A stretch of DNA of 64,000 bases, from the NCBI RefSeq assembly GCF_000622895.1, contig NZ_AVCC01000004.1:29138-93137 (forward strand). Direction: 5' to 3'. Each line of letters begins with the position of its first letter. Within the stretch, counting starts at the first letter, position 1. Below the pieces are notes generated by a model. The model saw only the letters and a program-made list of their open reading frames with translations, was not told the DNA's origin and did not search any database. Position numbers and translations under genes: made by a program. Below are positions 26,283-35,340 of this stretch, one piece after another. Origin of the DNA: Herminiimonas sp. CN. Lineage in GTDB: Bacteria; Pseudomonadota; Gammaproteobacteria; Burkholderiales; Burkholderiaceae_D.

Positions 26283-26750
26283 TTATGTTCCCGCAGATTC
26301 ACTGCAATGGCCTTTGTCTATCCGATATGGCGTGGCTGGCTGATTGGACGCTACGCTGTGTAATATCGCTGGGCTGTAGCGCCATGGCTCCGGATAGCCC
26401 AGCGCATCGGCGATACTTTCTGCGCATGACCATTTGTCGCGGCCATCCGGCACGCAGCCGATGACGAAGCCGAGATTGCCAATCAGGTCATAGGCGCGGC
26501 CCTCATGCGCGATGAACCATTGCCGTACCGCGTTTTCGTCGCCGGAAATCTCGACAAAATCCCAATGCGCGGGGTCGAACTCGATGCGCTTGAATCGCAC
26601 CCCGCCGTCAATGAACGAGGACGATGCGGCCATGCCGTCGCTGAAAATGACTTCCGCGTGGCTGTAAGGGCTGCGCGTCCACCAGCGCACTGCGCGACTG
26701 TAGATCCCCTGCGCGCTTGGGCGAGTCCCACGATAGAAGGCAATTTTCAT
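26283..26750 (-). CDS. Permuted NlpC/P60-like amidase or peptidase
   Basis: 155 residues. SPYSHAEVIF supplies a candidate catalytic His and KWSCAESIADALG a candidate Cys. The His-first, Cys-later order is that of permuted papain-like YiiX/YaeF enzymes. In a tail module this probably cuts peptidoglycan peptides or caps during entry. Coupled to the upstream gene by a 4-base overlap. Confidence 0.65.
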   Translation of the reverse strand: MKIAFYRGTRPSAQGIYSRAVRWWTRSPYSHAEVIFSDGMAASSSFIDGGVRFKRIEFDPAHWDFVEISGDENAVRQWFIAHEGRAYDLIGNLGFVIGCVPDGRDKWSCAESIADALGYPEPWRYSPAILHSVASNQPATPYRIDKGHCSESAGT

Positions 26751-27376
26751 GACTCGACATATACAATAGGCCAGCCACCAGAGAAATCGTAAGCATCAGG
26801 AGCTACGGATGCCTCCATTGCGACCTTGTGTAACTCTGCCCTGGTGAATATTGCTTGGTCGCTTACCGCCGCCGCGCTGAATATCTGCCCCGCCAAGGTC
26901 TGTGTCATGGTTACGAAGGAGCCATCCATCGTTTTCCATTGCAAGCCTGCTGGGATATTCGCGCCCATCAGCACTAGGCCAAGCTGCTGTATGCGCGAGC
27001 CTTCATCGGAGTGATACCACTTTCCCCCCACGGTATAGCCGCCAGCCTTACGCCGGTCGCGCTCGGCCTTGATCGCCGCCCACTTGTCCGCCTTGGCTCG
27101 CGCAAGGTTTACCGCAATCACTCCAATATCAAGTTCCGTGATCACCCATTGCTGAGTCCATACTCCCGCAACTTGGGTAGGGGTAGTCTCGTCACATCGC
27201 TGCGTCAGGGGATCGAACGCAGGAGGTGCTGAAAAGGAGAATTCCACCACGCCGAACTCCGTCTTTTGTTCTGGTGTGAGCGTGGATGCAGGCTGAAAAA
27301 CTGTAGGGCTGAACTCGATGTTTTCACCTTCTACGCGTGTTTTATACGTTCCATTTTCTATGATTGCGTATGCCAT
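26747..27376 (-). CDS. Tail fibre-associated protein with DUF4376-like domain
   Basis: 209 residues. The C-terminal half (WAAIKAERDRRKAGGYTVGG, KWYHSDEGSRIQQLGLVLMG) is the DUF4376 pattern seen in tail-fibre-related phage proteins. The N-terminal 90 residues resemble fibre-assembly proteins. It follows the glycine-rich fibre gene by 7 bases. Confidence 0.7.
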   Translation of the reverse strand: MAYAIIENGTYKTRVEGENIEFSPTVFQPASTLTPEQKTEFGVVEFSFSAPPAFDPLTQRCDETTPTQVAGVWTQQWVITELDIGVIAVNLARAKADKWAAIKAERDRRKAGGYTVGGKWYHSDEGSRIQQLGLVLMGANIPAGLQWKTMDGSFVTMTQTLAGQIFSAAAVSDQAIFTRAELHKVAMEASVAPDAYDFSGGWPIVYVES

Positions 27377-27383
27377 TTTTAAT

Positions 27384-28022
27384 TTATTCCCATGTGAGTT
27401 TTAGCCATCCCTGCCTACCCATACCGGTGTGAGCGTTGCCTATTCCGCCGCCGCCACCATAATAAGCACCGTCAGCATCTGCATTTCCGCCTGCACCGGC
27501 AGGAGAGCCGCCACTAGTACCCCCTACACCGGTATTTGTGCCGTCCCCGCCCGCGCTTACTGGCCCTGCGGCACCACCGCCGCCAGAAGTGTAGGTTGCT
27601 CCGCCATCAGTTGCACCGGCACCACCTGCTCGCAGCACATCACCTACACTACCCGCCGTTGTGCCCCCTGTACGATTCCAATTTCCACCCTGCGCTGAAC
27701 ATATCACTGTCCCACTAGAATTATTTTCCCTGGCAACGGCTGATGCCCCGGATATGCCAGCTGACGCGGAAGTAGGCACAACGATGTACACCGCTGTCAA
27801 TCCGGATACCGAGTAGGCGGTTTTCTTTGCGTAAGCCCCGCCACCGCCGCCAAGGAATGTTCCGCTGAAAGATGCCCCGCCTCCGGCGCCGATAGCCTCG
27901 ACAGTAACCTTCGTTGCACCTGCTGGAATAGCTACGGTCTGCGCACCAGGGGTGGTATACGCCGTTGAGAATGAATTGAACTTGAACCCTTCCCCCATCA
28001 GCATTTGTTGTGCCGCACCCAT
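27384..28022 (-). CDS. Glycine-rich tail fibre protein
   Basis: 212 residues. About 60 N-terminal residues lead to long glycine-rich stretches (FSGTFLGGGGGAYAKKTAYS; SAGGDGTNTGVGGTSGGSPA), ending GMGRQGWLKLTWE. This glycine-rich sandwich domain is typical of receptor-contacting fibre tips. I used the ATG at 28022, which overlaps the upstream stop as TGATG. Confidence 0.75.
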   Translation of the reverse strand: MGAAQQMLMGEGFKFNSFSTAYTTPGAQTVAIPAGATKVTVEAIGAGGGASFSGTFLGGGGGAYAKKTAYSVSGLTAVYIVVPTSASAGISGASAVARENNSSGTVICSAQGGNWNRTGGTTAGSVGDVLRAGGAGATDGGATYTSGGGGAAGPVSAGGDGTNTGVGGTSGGSPAGAGGNADADGAYYGGGGGIGNAHTGMGRQGWLKLTWE

Positions 28023-28804
28023 CAGGAAAGCCCCGTTCCGCTGATGATCCACTCTGTTGCAGTTAGCTTCATTGCCGTAGCTATTCCGTTTGCAGCCAGC
28101 GTCCTACTTCCAGTCGTTCCTGTGCCGGCCAGCCGCATGATGTCTGTCGTGATTGAAATTGTAATCACGCCCCCGCCATTTTGGTTTGCAAAGGTAATCG
28201 CCGAACCTATCGGGAACGCTACAGACCCATTCGCTGGGATCGTGAAAATACGCGCTGTGGTGTCTGCACTAGGGTGCAGGATATGCTTCCCTGCGTCATC
28301 CAAACCCAGCGTATAGGCTGCGCTTTTACTATTCTGCGGGATGTTCAGATAGCCTATATTTCCCGATCCAGCAGTTTGGTCGCCGGTATTGTCTCCAGAA
28401 ACACTGGCATCCAGTGGAACAGTAAGAGTTTTACTCGTCACTCCGCCCGACACAGTAAATCCTACTGTCTGAGGCAATATTCTGTCCGCTGTTGCTACAG
28501 CTGCCTGCGCTGCTCCTGCGGTCATACGCAACTCAATCGGATCGGCATTGCTGAACGCCATCGCAGTCGTCCCTTCCTGGGCGCGCACTACCGTCAGCAC
28601 GTCGCCGGCGCGCGCGGTGCATTTGACGATTTCATGGTTGATCTCGGCTGCGCCAACTTTCTGATACAACGTCACTAGGAAGTAGTCGCCGACAGTGGGC
28701 GTAGGGAACTTGGCCCCCGTACCGGTCTTTAGCGTGATCGATAGTGCGGCGGCATCGATCGCGCCGTTCAGCTCGGAATCCGCATTGTTGGTGAAGAGTT
28801 GCAT
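28022..28804 (-). CDS. Tail fibre / appendage protein
   Basis: 260 residues. The N-terminal part (ITLKTGTGAKFPTPTVGDYF, VKCTARAGDVLTVVRAQEGT) is a virion-attachment domain common at the base of phage fibres. The C-terminal part is beta-rich (TARIFTIPANGSVAFPIGSA). The ATG at 28804 overlaps the stop of the preceding gene. Receptor unknown. Confidence 0.7.
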   Translation of the reverse strand: MQLFTNNADSELNGAIDAAALSITLKTGTGAKFPTPTVGDYFLVTLYQKVGAAEINHEIVKCTARAGDVLTVVRAQEGTTAMAFSNADPIELRMTAGAAQAAVATADRILPQTVGFTVSGGVTSKTLTVPLDASVSGDNTGDQTAGSGNIGYLNIPQNSKSAAYTLGLDDAGKHILHPSADTTARIFTIPANGSVAFPIGSAITFANQNGGGVITISITTDIMRLAGTGTTGSRTLAANGIATAMKLTATEWIISGTGLS

Positions 28805-29085
28805 CAATAATCCTTGATCTTGAGAATAAATTCATCCTGCAGAATGCGACCGTCGTCGGTGGTGGCGGTCGCCGTGATCTTGTACTTCACGCCGTTGGTA
28901 CCACCCTCTATCAACACCTTGACGCGGGTTCCGACCACCATCGATGAAACGATGGTCAGATCGACTGGCTCGACGGTCACGACCGCACTGGCAATGCCGT
29001 CGCTGTCGATCAGGTCGTCGGCATAGTCGATTGAGTACGATTCCTTCTCAGCCGGCTGCTTAACGTAGGTACCCAAAATGGTCAT
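28804..29085 (-). CDS. Small beta-sandwich structural protein
   Basis: 93 residues with an Ig-like strand pattern (ASAVVTVEPVDLTIVSSMVV, VKYKITATATTDDGRILQDE). Such short proteins occur between the connector and fibre genes of related podoviruses. Coupled at both ends. Function not known. Confidence 0.6.
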   Translation of the reverse strand: MTILGTYVKQPAEKESYSIDYADDLIDSDGIASAVVTVEPVDLTIVSSMVVGTRVKVLIEGGTNGVKYKITATATTDDGRILQDEFILKIKDY

Positions 29086-30200
29086 GCCGACCTCCGCATT
29101 GTTCTGTCTGTAAATGGACGCGCCATTGATCGGTCGGTGAATGGCCGTGTCATGGTGCGCTCCGGTGGATCAAGCGCTTCGGCGTTGGTGAAGGCATCGG
29201 CCGTCATACCAGATACGCAGGTAATCAATACATCCGACTCAATCAGCAAGGCCCACTGCGCAGTCGCATCGCTAATTGCGTCTATCGTTGCCGATGCCAT
29301 TTTGTAAATCGCGCCATCCGCCCCAACACTGGTTATGACCGTAACCAGCGCACCAGCCTGCAATGCCAGCCGGCCATCCGCTGTCATGCTCGATATCGCC
29401 ACAGCTTCATCGGCAGTGCCAAAGGTGGTGACGGTCTGGTATGCGGTAGCACCGGACTCGGCCCGTGCCAGAGCTTCGCCAAATTGCGTGATGAATCCGT
29501 TCGCCGTGCAATCGCTGGTAGCGACGATCTTCGACGCATCGGTCGACGCAATCGCCGAGATACTGAACACCGCGTCAAACCGCGCAGCGCCGCCATGCGT
29601 CTTGATTCCTTCGGCAATGCAATCCGATATCGATGCGCCGTAGGCGTACCCCAGCGCAGTTTTCAGGCCATCGGCCGTCATGCCTGAGGTTGATGCGGCC
29701 TGCGCGTAGCCATCACGCTGCACCGTGGCCTGGCCGCTGAGCTTGACGCTGGCATCTGCGGTGGCTGATGATGTTATGTCAATGCGGCTGGCGAACCCAG
29801 CTGTTACCAGCGGACCGGCAGTAAGAGTGCTGACGGCTGCCGCCACTCCGGCGCCGGGGCGGGCAATGTAGCCTTCGCCTTGCAGCGATGTAGCAGCTAA
29901 AGCATACGCATCGGTATAGGTGGCATGCAGCCCGGACGTAACGACGATATTGGCGGTTTGCAGTTGCAGCAGTGCGGGAAACGCTGACATCGACGACGCG
30001 ACGATAAAGCCACCGTCGCCATAGGCTGTGCGAACTCCGGTTGCCGTGGCGCCGGAGCTTGCGGCAATGGATGCCCCAGGCAGAACGACTCTGGTGCCTT
30101 CCGCAGAAAAACCGCTAGAGGCAATAATCAGCGCCGCACCCGCGACGATGCTGGAAGCGCCGCCGTTGAGCGCAGCCCGATTAAGCCCGAAGAAGTTCAT
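29082..30200 (-). CDS. Repetitive Ala/Ser/Thr-rich structural protein
   Basis: 372 residues built of loosely repeated strands rich in A, S and T (SATADASVKLSGQATVQRDG; SSMTADGRLALQAGALVTVI). The tail has a short tandem motif RTMTRPFTDR-SMARPFTDR-TMRR. It lies within the tail module, so a virion role is likely. I do not recognise a defined family. Confidence 0.55.
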   Translation of the reverse strand: MNFFGLNRAALNGGASSIVAGAALIIASSGFSAEGTRVVLPGASIAASSGATATGVRTAYGDGGFIVASSMSAFPALLQLQTANIVVTSGLHATYTDAYALAATSLQGEGYIARPGAGVAAAVSTLTAGPLVTAGFASRIDITSSATADASVKLSGQATVQRDGYAQAASTSGMTADGLKTALGYAYGASISDCIAEGIKTHGGAARFDAVFSISAIASTDASKIVATSDCTANGFITQFGEALARAESGATAYQTVTTFGTADEAVAISSMTADGRLALQAGALVTVITSVGADGAIYKMASATIDAISDATAQWALLIESDVLITCVSGMTADAFTNAEALDPPERTMTRPFTDRSMARPFTDRTMRRSA

Positions 30201-30206
30201 TACTTA

Positions 30207-30617
30207 TCAGTCGATCGACGCGACGAGGGTGCCAGGGGCGAACGACAGCACATCACCGACTTGCAAGGTCTTGCTGGATGTCATTGGGGCGGAAAACAGC
30301 ATGTTGCCGGCGGTCGCGGCGTCGAAAATGCCGATATGCGTGACTGTAACCGCGGCGACCGTCACTGCGGGGAACGTGATCGAGGCGACGTTAGACGACT
30401 GGTTAGCCGAACCCGACGGGGATGGCGCAGTGAAGGTGCCGGTCAGTTGGCGGCTGTACCAGGTGCCAGTACCTACCTCGTTTATATTGCCGGCATCGGT
30501 GGGATCGGCAGTGAACAGCCCCAGCCGCAGCGAGGCGACCGTGGGCGCAGTAAAGTTAGTGCCGCGCAAGAAGGCGTTTATGGCTGCCTGCTCTGCGTAG
30601 TCTGAAAGTCCGGACAT
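30207..30617 (-). CDS. Tail fibre-type protein
   Basis: 136 residues, beta-rich. LRLGLFTADPTDAGNINEVG and HIGIFDAATAGNMLFSAPM are typical of a phage tail-fibre-like family of about this length. AGGAGC lies 8 bases before the ATG. Role within the tail not determined. Confidence 0.65.
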   Translation of the reverse strand: MSGLSDYAEQAAINAFLRGTNFTAPTVASLRLGLFTADPTDAGNINEVGTGTWYSRQLTGTFTAPSPSGSANQSSNVASITFPAVTVAAVTVTHIGIFDAATAGNMLFSAPMTSSKTLQVGDVLSFAPGTLVASID

Positions 30618-30642
30618 GTTTGAAGCTCCTTAAAAAATTGGC

Positions 30643-31290
30643 TTACGTTGTGGTGCCGTTACCGCGCGCATTCGGATCAGTTGCCACTTCTGCGCCGACC
30701 TTGCCCCTGATTGCTGCGATGAATGCCTGGTAGTGATTCGATGCGGTTTGCCCGTTTGCTGCGTATTCGGTGTCCTTGCTGTACGCGCGGTACATCACGT
30801 AGTCCACCAAAGCACTGGCATAGATGTCATCAATCGAAATCGCACCGCCAAGCGCCGCATCGGCCGGATTGGCGTTGTAGACGATCTCGACCGAGTTGCC
30901 GCCCGGGGACGGTGGGTAGACATAGAAATTCTTCGGGTCGTGTTCCGAGTAGCAGTAATGCGCTACCTTAGCGCTGGCCTTGGATGGAAGGTGCCAATCA
31001 GGCACTTGTACATCCAATGTGCCGCGCGCGACCAGTCGGATCGCCATGCCGTTTGTATTACGTGGTATATCCACCAGGGAATTGCCGTCGGCTGGGATGG
31101 CCTGCTTGGTGCCAGCCGCCAGCGTCACATCGATATTGCGCACGCAAGCATTGGGCTTGTAGAGCGCCACTTCGCGCTGGCCGTCGTTGAGCCAGTCCAA
31201 TAACTCAAGACGTGGCCATCGGACATTCGCGGCGTCTTGCAGCAGGATGCTTACGCGGTTTATGATCGATGACGCGGGTAGTGTTGCCAT
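30643..31290 (-). CDS. Head-tail adaptor / tail tube-type protein
   Basis: 215 residues. It begins SSIINRVSILLQDAANVRWPRLELLDWLNDGQREVALYKP, the opening of a widespread podovirus family (DUF6682-like) placed after the first connector gene. A central beta domain and a C-terminal helix with ASALVDYVMYRAYSKDTEYA follow. Likely part of the neck. Confidence 0.7.
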   Translation of the reverse strand: MATLPASSIINRVSILLQDAANVRWPRLELLDWLNDGQREVALYKPNACVRNIDVTLAAGTKQAIPADGNSLVDIPRNTNGMAIRLVARGTLDVQVPDWHLPSKASAKVAHYCYSEHDPKNFYVYPPSPGGNSVEIVYNANPADAALGGAISIDDIYASALVDYVMYRAYSKDTEYAANGQTASNHYQAFIAAIRGKVGAEVATDPNARGNGTTT

Positions 31291-31302
31291 TTTTGCGTCT
31301 CG

Positions 31303-31941
31303 TTAATGTTGCGCGGTGGTGCGCACTGGTGCGCGGCTCAGGCCGCTCGTGCCGAATGCCTTAGCAACCTGTATCGCGGCCTGAAACTTATCTTTGTTAA
31401 GCATCCCAGCCTGGCCGTCGCTCCACGCTTTGCCCGGCATTAATAGCAGGCGCGACAACGCACCGGCGGCCAGACTTTCCGCGTACTGGTCGGCGATCCA
31501 TCCTGGGAATGCTGTCGATGATCGACGCGGCTGCAGCGCCAGCACCATCACTAGGGCTCCTGCAATGTTGAATTCGGGCCTTGGAACCAGAAGGATGGAG
31601 TTGGTATCGGTCTGGGTATAGTGTCGGGCCGGGCCAGACAGTGATTGCCAGCCTGTATAGATGCGGTCCAGATCATCGGTCGATGCCGGCGAAATAAGAT
31701 TGCCGCCAATGCTGCACGACAAAACCGCAGCCACATCGGCACCGGTGGTCGGCTCCAGATCATAAGCCACCTCGCCTGCAACAATGTCGATCGGATCCGG
31801 CAGGTAGCGCCATAGCCAGGACTGGTTGCAGAATTCGATGACGGCATTGCGGATCGCCGCCTCAACCAGCGGATCGGATGGCCCGTTTGTCAGGTGCGGT
31901 AGTACATCGCGGATAAGATCGGAATACTTGACGTTGCTCAT
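31303..31941 (-). CDS. Head-tail connector protein
   Basis: 212 residues. It begins YSDLIRDVLPHLTNGPSDPLVEAAIRNAVIEFCNQSWLWRYL, the helical opening of podovirus connector proteins, and ends in a helical region (DQYAESLAAGALSRLLLMPG). It follows a 60-base gap containing the late intergenic motif, so it may begin a transcription unit. Confidence 0.7.
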   Translation of the reverse strand: MSNVKYSDLIRDVLPHLTNGPSDPLVEAAIRNAVIEFCNQSWLWRYLPDPIDIVAGEVAYDLEPTTGADVAAVLSCSIGGNLISPASTDDLDRIYTGWQSLSGPARHYTQTDTNSILLVPRPEFNIAGALVMVLALQPRRSSTAFPGWIADQYAESLAAGALSRLLLMPGKAWSDGQAGMLNKDKFQAAIQVAKAFGTSGLSRAPVRTTAQH

Positions 31942-32001
31942 GTGCCGGACCGGGGATTGATGGACTAGGCGCCAGTATCAATCCGGTTCGGCTATTTGAT
32001 C

Positions 32002-32397
32002 TCATACAAAATCGACGTCGTTGCCCATGTTCAGCACTTCATCCAGCAGGATCTTGCGAGACCGGTTAGCCTTCAAGGTCTTGCCGTATTTCAGCTTGGC
32101 GTAGGCGACCAGCTCGGCGGCCGTCATCTTCTCCAGTGGGCCGTTCAGTTCCGCCGCGTCAGTCAGTACCGTCTCGCCCTGCGCGTCTTGAGTTTCCACC
32201 GTGTATGGTGCGTCCAGCGCATCAACGTCACTCGCCTCTACCAGCGCCCATTGGTCGCGGTAGCTCGTCAGTATCTTGGCTTGCTGCAACGTGACTTCCT
32301 GTACGTCGCCGGGGCCGTTCCACACCTTGCCTGACTTGGCGACGTTATCAATGCAAAATGGCTTCTTGCCGATGTACTCGACTTTGATAGTGGTCAT
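32002..32397 (-). CDS. Small structural or accessory protein
   Basis: 131 residues. It begins MTTIKVEYIGKKPFCIDNVA and has an acidic middle and a LEKMTAAELVAYAKLKYGK helix near the end, resembling short proteins that follow capsid decoration genes. I used the ATG at 32397. Function not known. Confidence 0.6.
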   Translation of the reverse strand: MTTIKVEYIGKKPFCIDNVAKSGKVWNGPGDVQEVTLQQAKILTSYRDQWALVEASDVDALDAPYTVETQDAQGETVLTDAAELNGPLEKMTAAELVAYAKLKYGKTLKANRSRKILLDEVLNMGNDVDFV

Positions 32398-32463
32398 GAT
32401 ATGAGATTCCTTGGGAACGGGGGCGGCCCGCAAGCCGCCCCCTTGGTGCTGCGTCGGATCAAA

Positions 32464-32871
32464 TTACAGCGTGCCGCGATGCTCGAAGCTGATTACCGCA
32501 TCGAACTGACCGGTGGCAGCCGCGCCGGCGACGGTAGCCGTGATATATGCGTCGTAGTCCAAAGTGACCGGCGCCACGATCGAGTCTGTCTTCGCGATTG
32601 CCGCCGTAGACGTTGCAGGGATCAGTGCCGCTGCGCCGCCGCCTGCTTCCGCATTGACATACTCGAAGCCCAGGCTGATAGTGGAACTGGCGCCCAGGGC
32701 GGCGTTGATCATCTTCGCGCAGTAGATCTTGGTTCCGGCGAACAGTTTGACCAGGCGCACCTTGTCGGCAATTTGCGCGGCAGCCAGGGTGATCTGGCCG
32801 TGCGCAAATGCGGAGCCGTCATCGCCGCTGTATTGCACGTTTTGAAGCGTTGGGGCATTGATTGTTGCCAT
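32464..32871 (-). CDS. Probable capsid decoration or stabilisation protein
   Basis: 135 residues, beta-rich and Ala-rich (TLQNVQYSGDDGSAFAHGQI; VTLDYDAYITATVAGAAATG). It directly follows the major capsid gene, the usual place for a decoration protein. No catalytic or membrane signature. Confidence 0.6.
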   Translation of the reverse strand: MATINAPTLQNVQYSGDDGSAFAHGQITLAAAQIADKVRLVKLFAGTKIYCAKMINAALGASSTISLGFEYVNAEAGGGAAALIPATSTAAIAKTDSIVAPVTLDYDAYITATVAGAAATGQFDAVISFEHRGTL

Positions 32872-32946
32872 TGTGTGTTCTCCAAAATAGGCCAGCCGTA
32901 GCCGGCCCGTAAATCAATCGTTACTTCTCGCTGGGTGGGCTACCGA

Positions 32947-34221
32947 TTAGCTGGCCAGCAACGTACGACCAGCGGCCGACGCTGGATCTGGTGCGTAGGA
33001 ATCGATGACCGCGACGCCGTGATCGGTGTCGACGCCGTCGATGCGGAAGCGGATCTTGGCCGAGCCGCCCATTGCCGCAGCAACGGTTTCGACACTGTTG
33101 CCGTGATCTACCTCTTCTTCTGACCAGTCGTAGAAGTAATCGGAACGCGACTTGCCGTACGCCTTGGCCAAGGCTTGTGCACCCAGGATGATCGCTCGGT
33201 CCACCGGAACTGCAGTGGTTGCCGCGCTTTCGGTGTAGGTACCTCCGTCGGCGCCGCCGGTGTCCGTGACAACAGATGCGCCGGTGTCGAAACGGATCGC
33301 GTAGCGGTTCAAGCGCTTGATCAGCATGCCGTTCCACATGATCGTCTCGAAGTTGTCGAACAGCGGATGCTTGCCGCCACCGGCTGCGCTCTTACGCTCG
33401 AATGCGTACTTCATGGCTTCGTTCCACTGCGTTTGGCTGGTACGGGATTTCAAATACAGCCATTGGCGTTCAGTCACGAACATCGCCCACATTGGCGAAT
33501 TCCACGATGCGTCATCACCCTTGATCTTGATCGGAGCCAGCGGTACCGAGGATTCGCGCAGGGAAGATACGATGCGGTCGATGTCCTGCAGCGTCAGCGC
33601 ATCGTTGGTGCCGATATTGTCCGGTGCGGTTGCATCGTTGGCGTAGTAGACGCGGTTCTTGGTCGGCGCATTGACCTTGTTGACCATGATGTCGGCAAAT
33701 TCATTGTCGCTCGCCAGTGGCACAACCCAGTCGGTTGCCGATTGCGTGCCACGCGCGCCGGCCAGGTGAACCAGCGTGTTCTGGTCCTCGAAGCGCTGCA
33801 TCCAGGCCTGCAAACCGGCCATGCTGATATTGCGCAGGTTGTGGACCGTGCGTTGCTGCGTCATGCGCCCGCCAGAATCCGCGCCGCCACGAACTTGATT
33901 GATCTTCACGTCCATGCTGGAAGACGTAAGCGGCATCATGCGGCCCTCGATCTTGCGGTCGCCCATGGTCGGCTTGCCCTGCAGGATGTTGAACAAGTCG
34001 ATCGAAATTGCATCGCCCGCACCCTTGGACAGATCGCCGGCCTTGACGATCGGATAGTCCGGTGAAGTCTGGCCCTTGGTCTTGGCGGCGAAGTTGCCCT
34101 CGGCCGGCATGTCGCCCGCGATCAGGTTCATGAAGCCCGGTGCGGTCTGCACGCGGGTGAAAAGACCCACCGAATACACTTTACGTGCGAGCGGGCTGCC
34201 TACTGGGATGTTCGTTGCCAT
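32947..34221 (-). CDS. Major capsid protein (N4-gp56 family)
   Basis: 424 residues. The opening (PLARKVYSVGLFTRVQ), DLSKGAGDAISIDLFNILQG, RMTQQRTVHNLRNISMAGLQ and the C-terminal RSDYFYDWSEEEVDHGNSV are hallmarks of the N4-gp56/DUF4043 coat family. It forms the shell after scaffold-guided assembly. It follows the scaffold gene by 10 bases. Confidence 0.9.
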   Translation of the reverse strand: MATNIPVGSPLARKVYSVGLFTRVQTAPGFMNLIAGDMPAEGNFAAKTKGQTSPDYPIVKAGDLSKGAGDAISIDLFNILQGKPTMGDRKIEGRMMPLTSSSMDVKINQVRGGADSGGRMTQQRTVHNLRNISMAGLQAWMQRFEDQNTLVHLAGARGTQSATDWVVPLASDNEFADIMVNKVNAPTKNRVYYANDATAPDNIGTNDALTLQDIDRIVSSLRESSVPLAPIKIKGDDASWNSPMWAMFVTERQWLYLKSRTSQTQWNEAMKYAFERKSAAGGGKHPLFDNFETIMWNGMLIKRLNRYAIRFDTGASVVTDTGGADGGTYTESAATTAVPVDRAIILGAQALAKAYGKSRSDYFYDWSEEEVDHGNSVETVAAAMGGSAKIRFRIDGVDTDHGVAVIDSYAPDPASAAGRTLLAS

Positions 34222-34231
34222 TTTTTAGTCC

Positions 34232-35227
34232 TTAAAGGTTTTGTAAGTACGCTTCCAATTTGTCGGGCGTCATGCTGGCGAACTTCTGCGCGATCTGGAG
34301 CGGCGTCATATTGGTGATCGCTTCCTGCTCGTCGTTTGCAGCGTGTTGCCCTGCAGGGAAATCGGACAGGGAGGTCGGCACCGTGGTCTTGCCCGCTTTC
34401 GCGGCGGCATCGGCTACGGCCTTGGCCTCCTGCTTCAATTGCTCTGCGGTCTTTTGCGCCGGCTGGGGCGCTGCTTGTCCTGGCACGGTGATTGCGCCGT
34501 GCGTTAGCTCGACCATTTCAATCACTTTGGAAAAGCGGTCTGCGAGTGATTTGTCAGCCCATGCCGGGTTTGCCTTCAGCGTGTTGTCGAACTGCTTTGC
34601 CAGTTCGTAGGCTGCAGGGTCGCTCGCCATGATGTGTGCCAGCTTGGGGGTAGAATCAATCGCGTCCTGCACCTGTTCGGCTACAGTCAGCTGTTGAACC
34701 TGCTCCGCGCTGCGCACGCTATCCTGTACCGGCTTCAATTGGGCTTGCAGTGATGCGGCTTGCGCTTGCATCGCCATCAGCCCTTTGTAGACGGTTGGGA
34801 AATCCTCTTTCAGCGCCGCCATGTCCTCATCGGACAAGCTACTTGCATTTGCTTCCCGGCTGGGTGCGGCGGGCTCCCCATCTTTTACGCCTTTGCCAGA
34901 CTGGGCTGCTTGAAGCGCTGCCAATTGATCCTGGACTTCACGCAATGCCACTTCGGCACGCGTTGCCCGGTCACGGTCGGCCTTCAATACCGAGTACGGA
35001 ATGATGTGCTTGCCGTCTTTGGTGGCAATACCATCAGGGTCCTTCTCGTCAACCACTGCATTTGCTTGTTCTTCGACCGCTGGCTTGACTTCATCCGTTT
35101 CCGGCTTCGGTTCGACGGGTGCTGGTTGCGCAGTTTCCGGCACGCCCTTGTCCAATGCTTCGAACATTGCTGCCAGTGTTACTGGGTCGGTTGCGTTTTC
35201 GTCAAATTCCATCGGTGTTCCAGCCAT
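34232..35227 (-). CDS. Capsid scaffolding protein
   Basis: 331 residues, very acidic at the N-terminus (PAPVEPKPETDEVKPAVEEQ), with a coiled-coil middle (KADRDRATRAEVALREVQDQ) and a helical C-terminus (ITNMTPLQIAQKFASMTPDK). Position between portal and coat and the composition fit a scaffolding protein. Confidence 0.8.
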   Translation of the reverse strand: MAGTPMEFDENATDPVTLAAMFEALDKGVPETAQPAPVEPKPETDEVKPAVEEQANAVVDEKDPDGIATKDGKHIIPYSVLKADRDRATRAEVALREVQDQLAALQAAQSGKGVKDGEPAAPSREANASSLSDEDMAALKEDFPTVYKGLMAMQAQAASLQAQLKPVQDSVRSAEQVQQLTVAEQVQDAIDSTPKLAHIMASDPAAYELAKQFDNTLKANPAWADKSLADRFSKVIEMVELTHGAITVPGQAAPQPAQKTAEQLKQEAKAVADAAAKAGKTTVPTSLSDFPAGQHAANDEQEAITNMTPLQIAQKFASMTPDKLEAYLQNL

Positions 35228-35263
35228 GCTGTTTCTCCACGTGTCGCGTTGGGTGCGTGATTT

Positions 35264-35294
35264 AAAAAACCCTCGGACCAGCCCACACAGAGGG
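35264..35294 (-). terminator. Terminator between portal and scaffold genes
   Basis: On the minus strand CCCTC ... GAGGG is followed by TTTTTT within the 113-base gap. It would separate portal transcription from the scaffold-capsid genes, or attenuate it. A late intergenic motif lies upstream of it at 35340-35351. Confidence 0.7.
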
Positions 35295-35340
35295 CGCTGA
35301 TATTGATCTTTGGGACGTGCTGATTGTGTTGCGTGTTTTG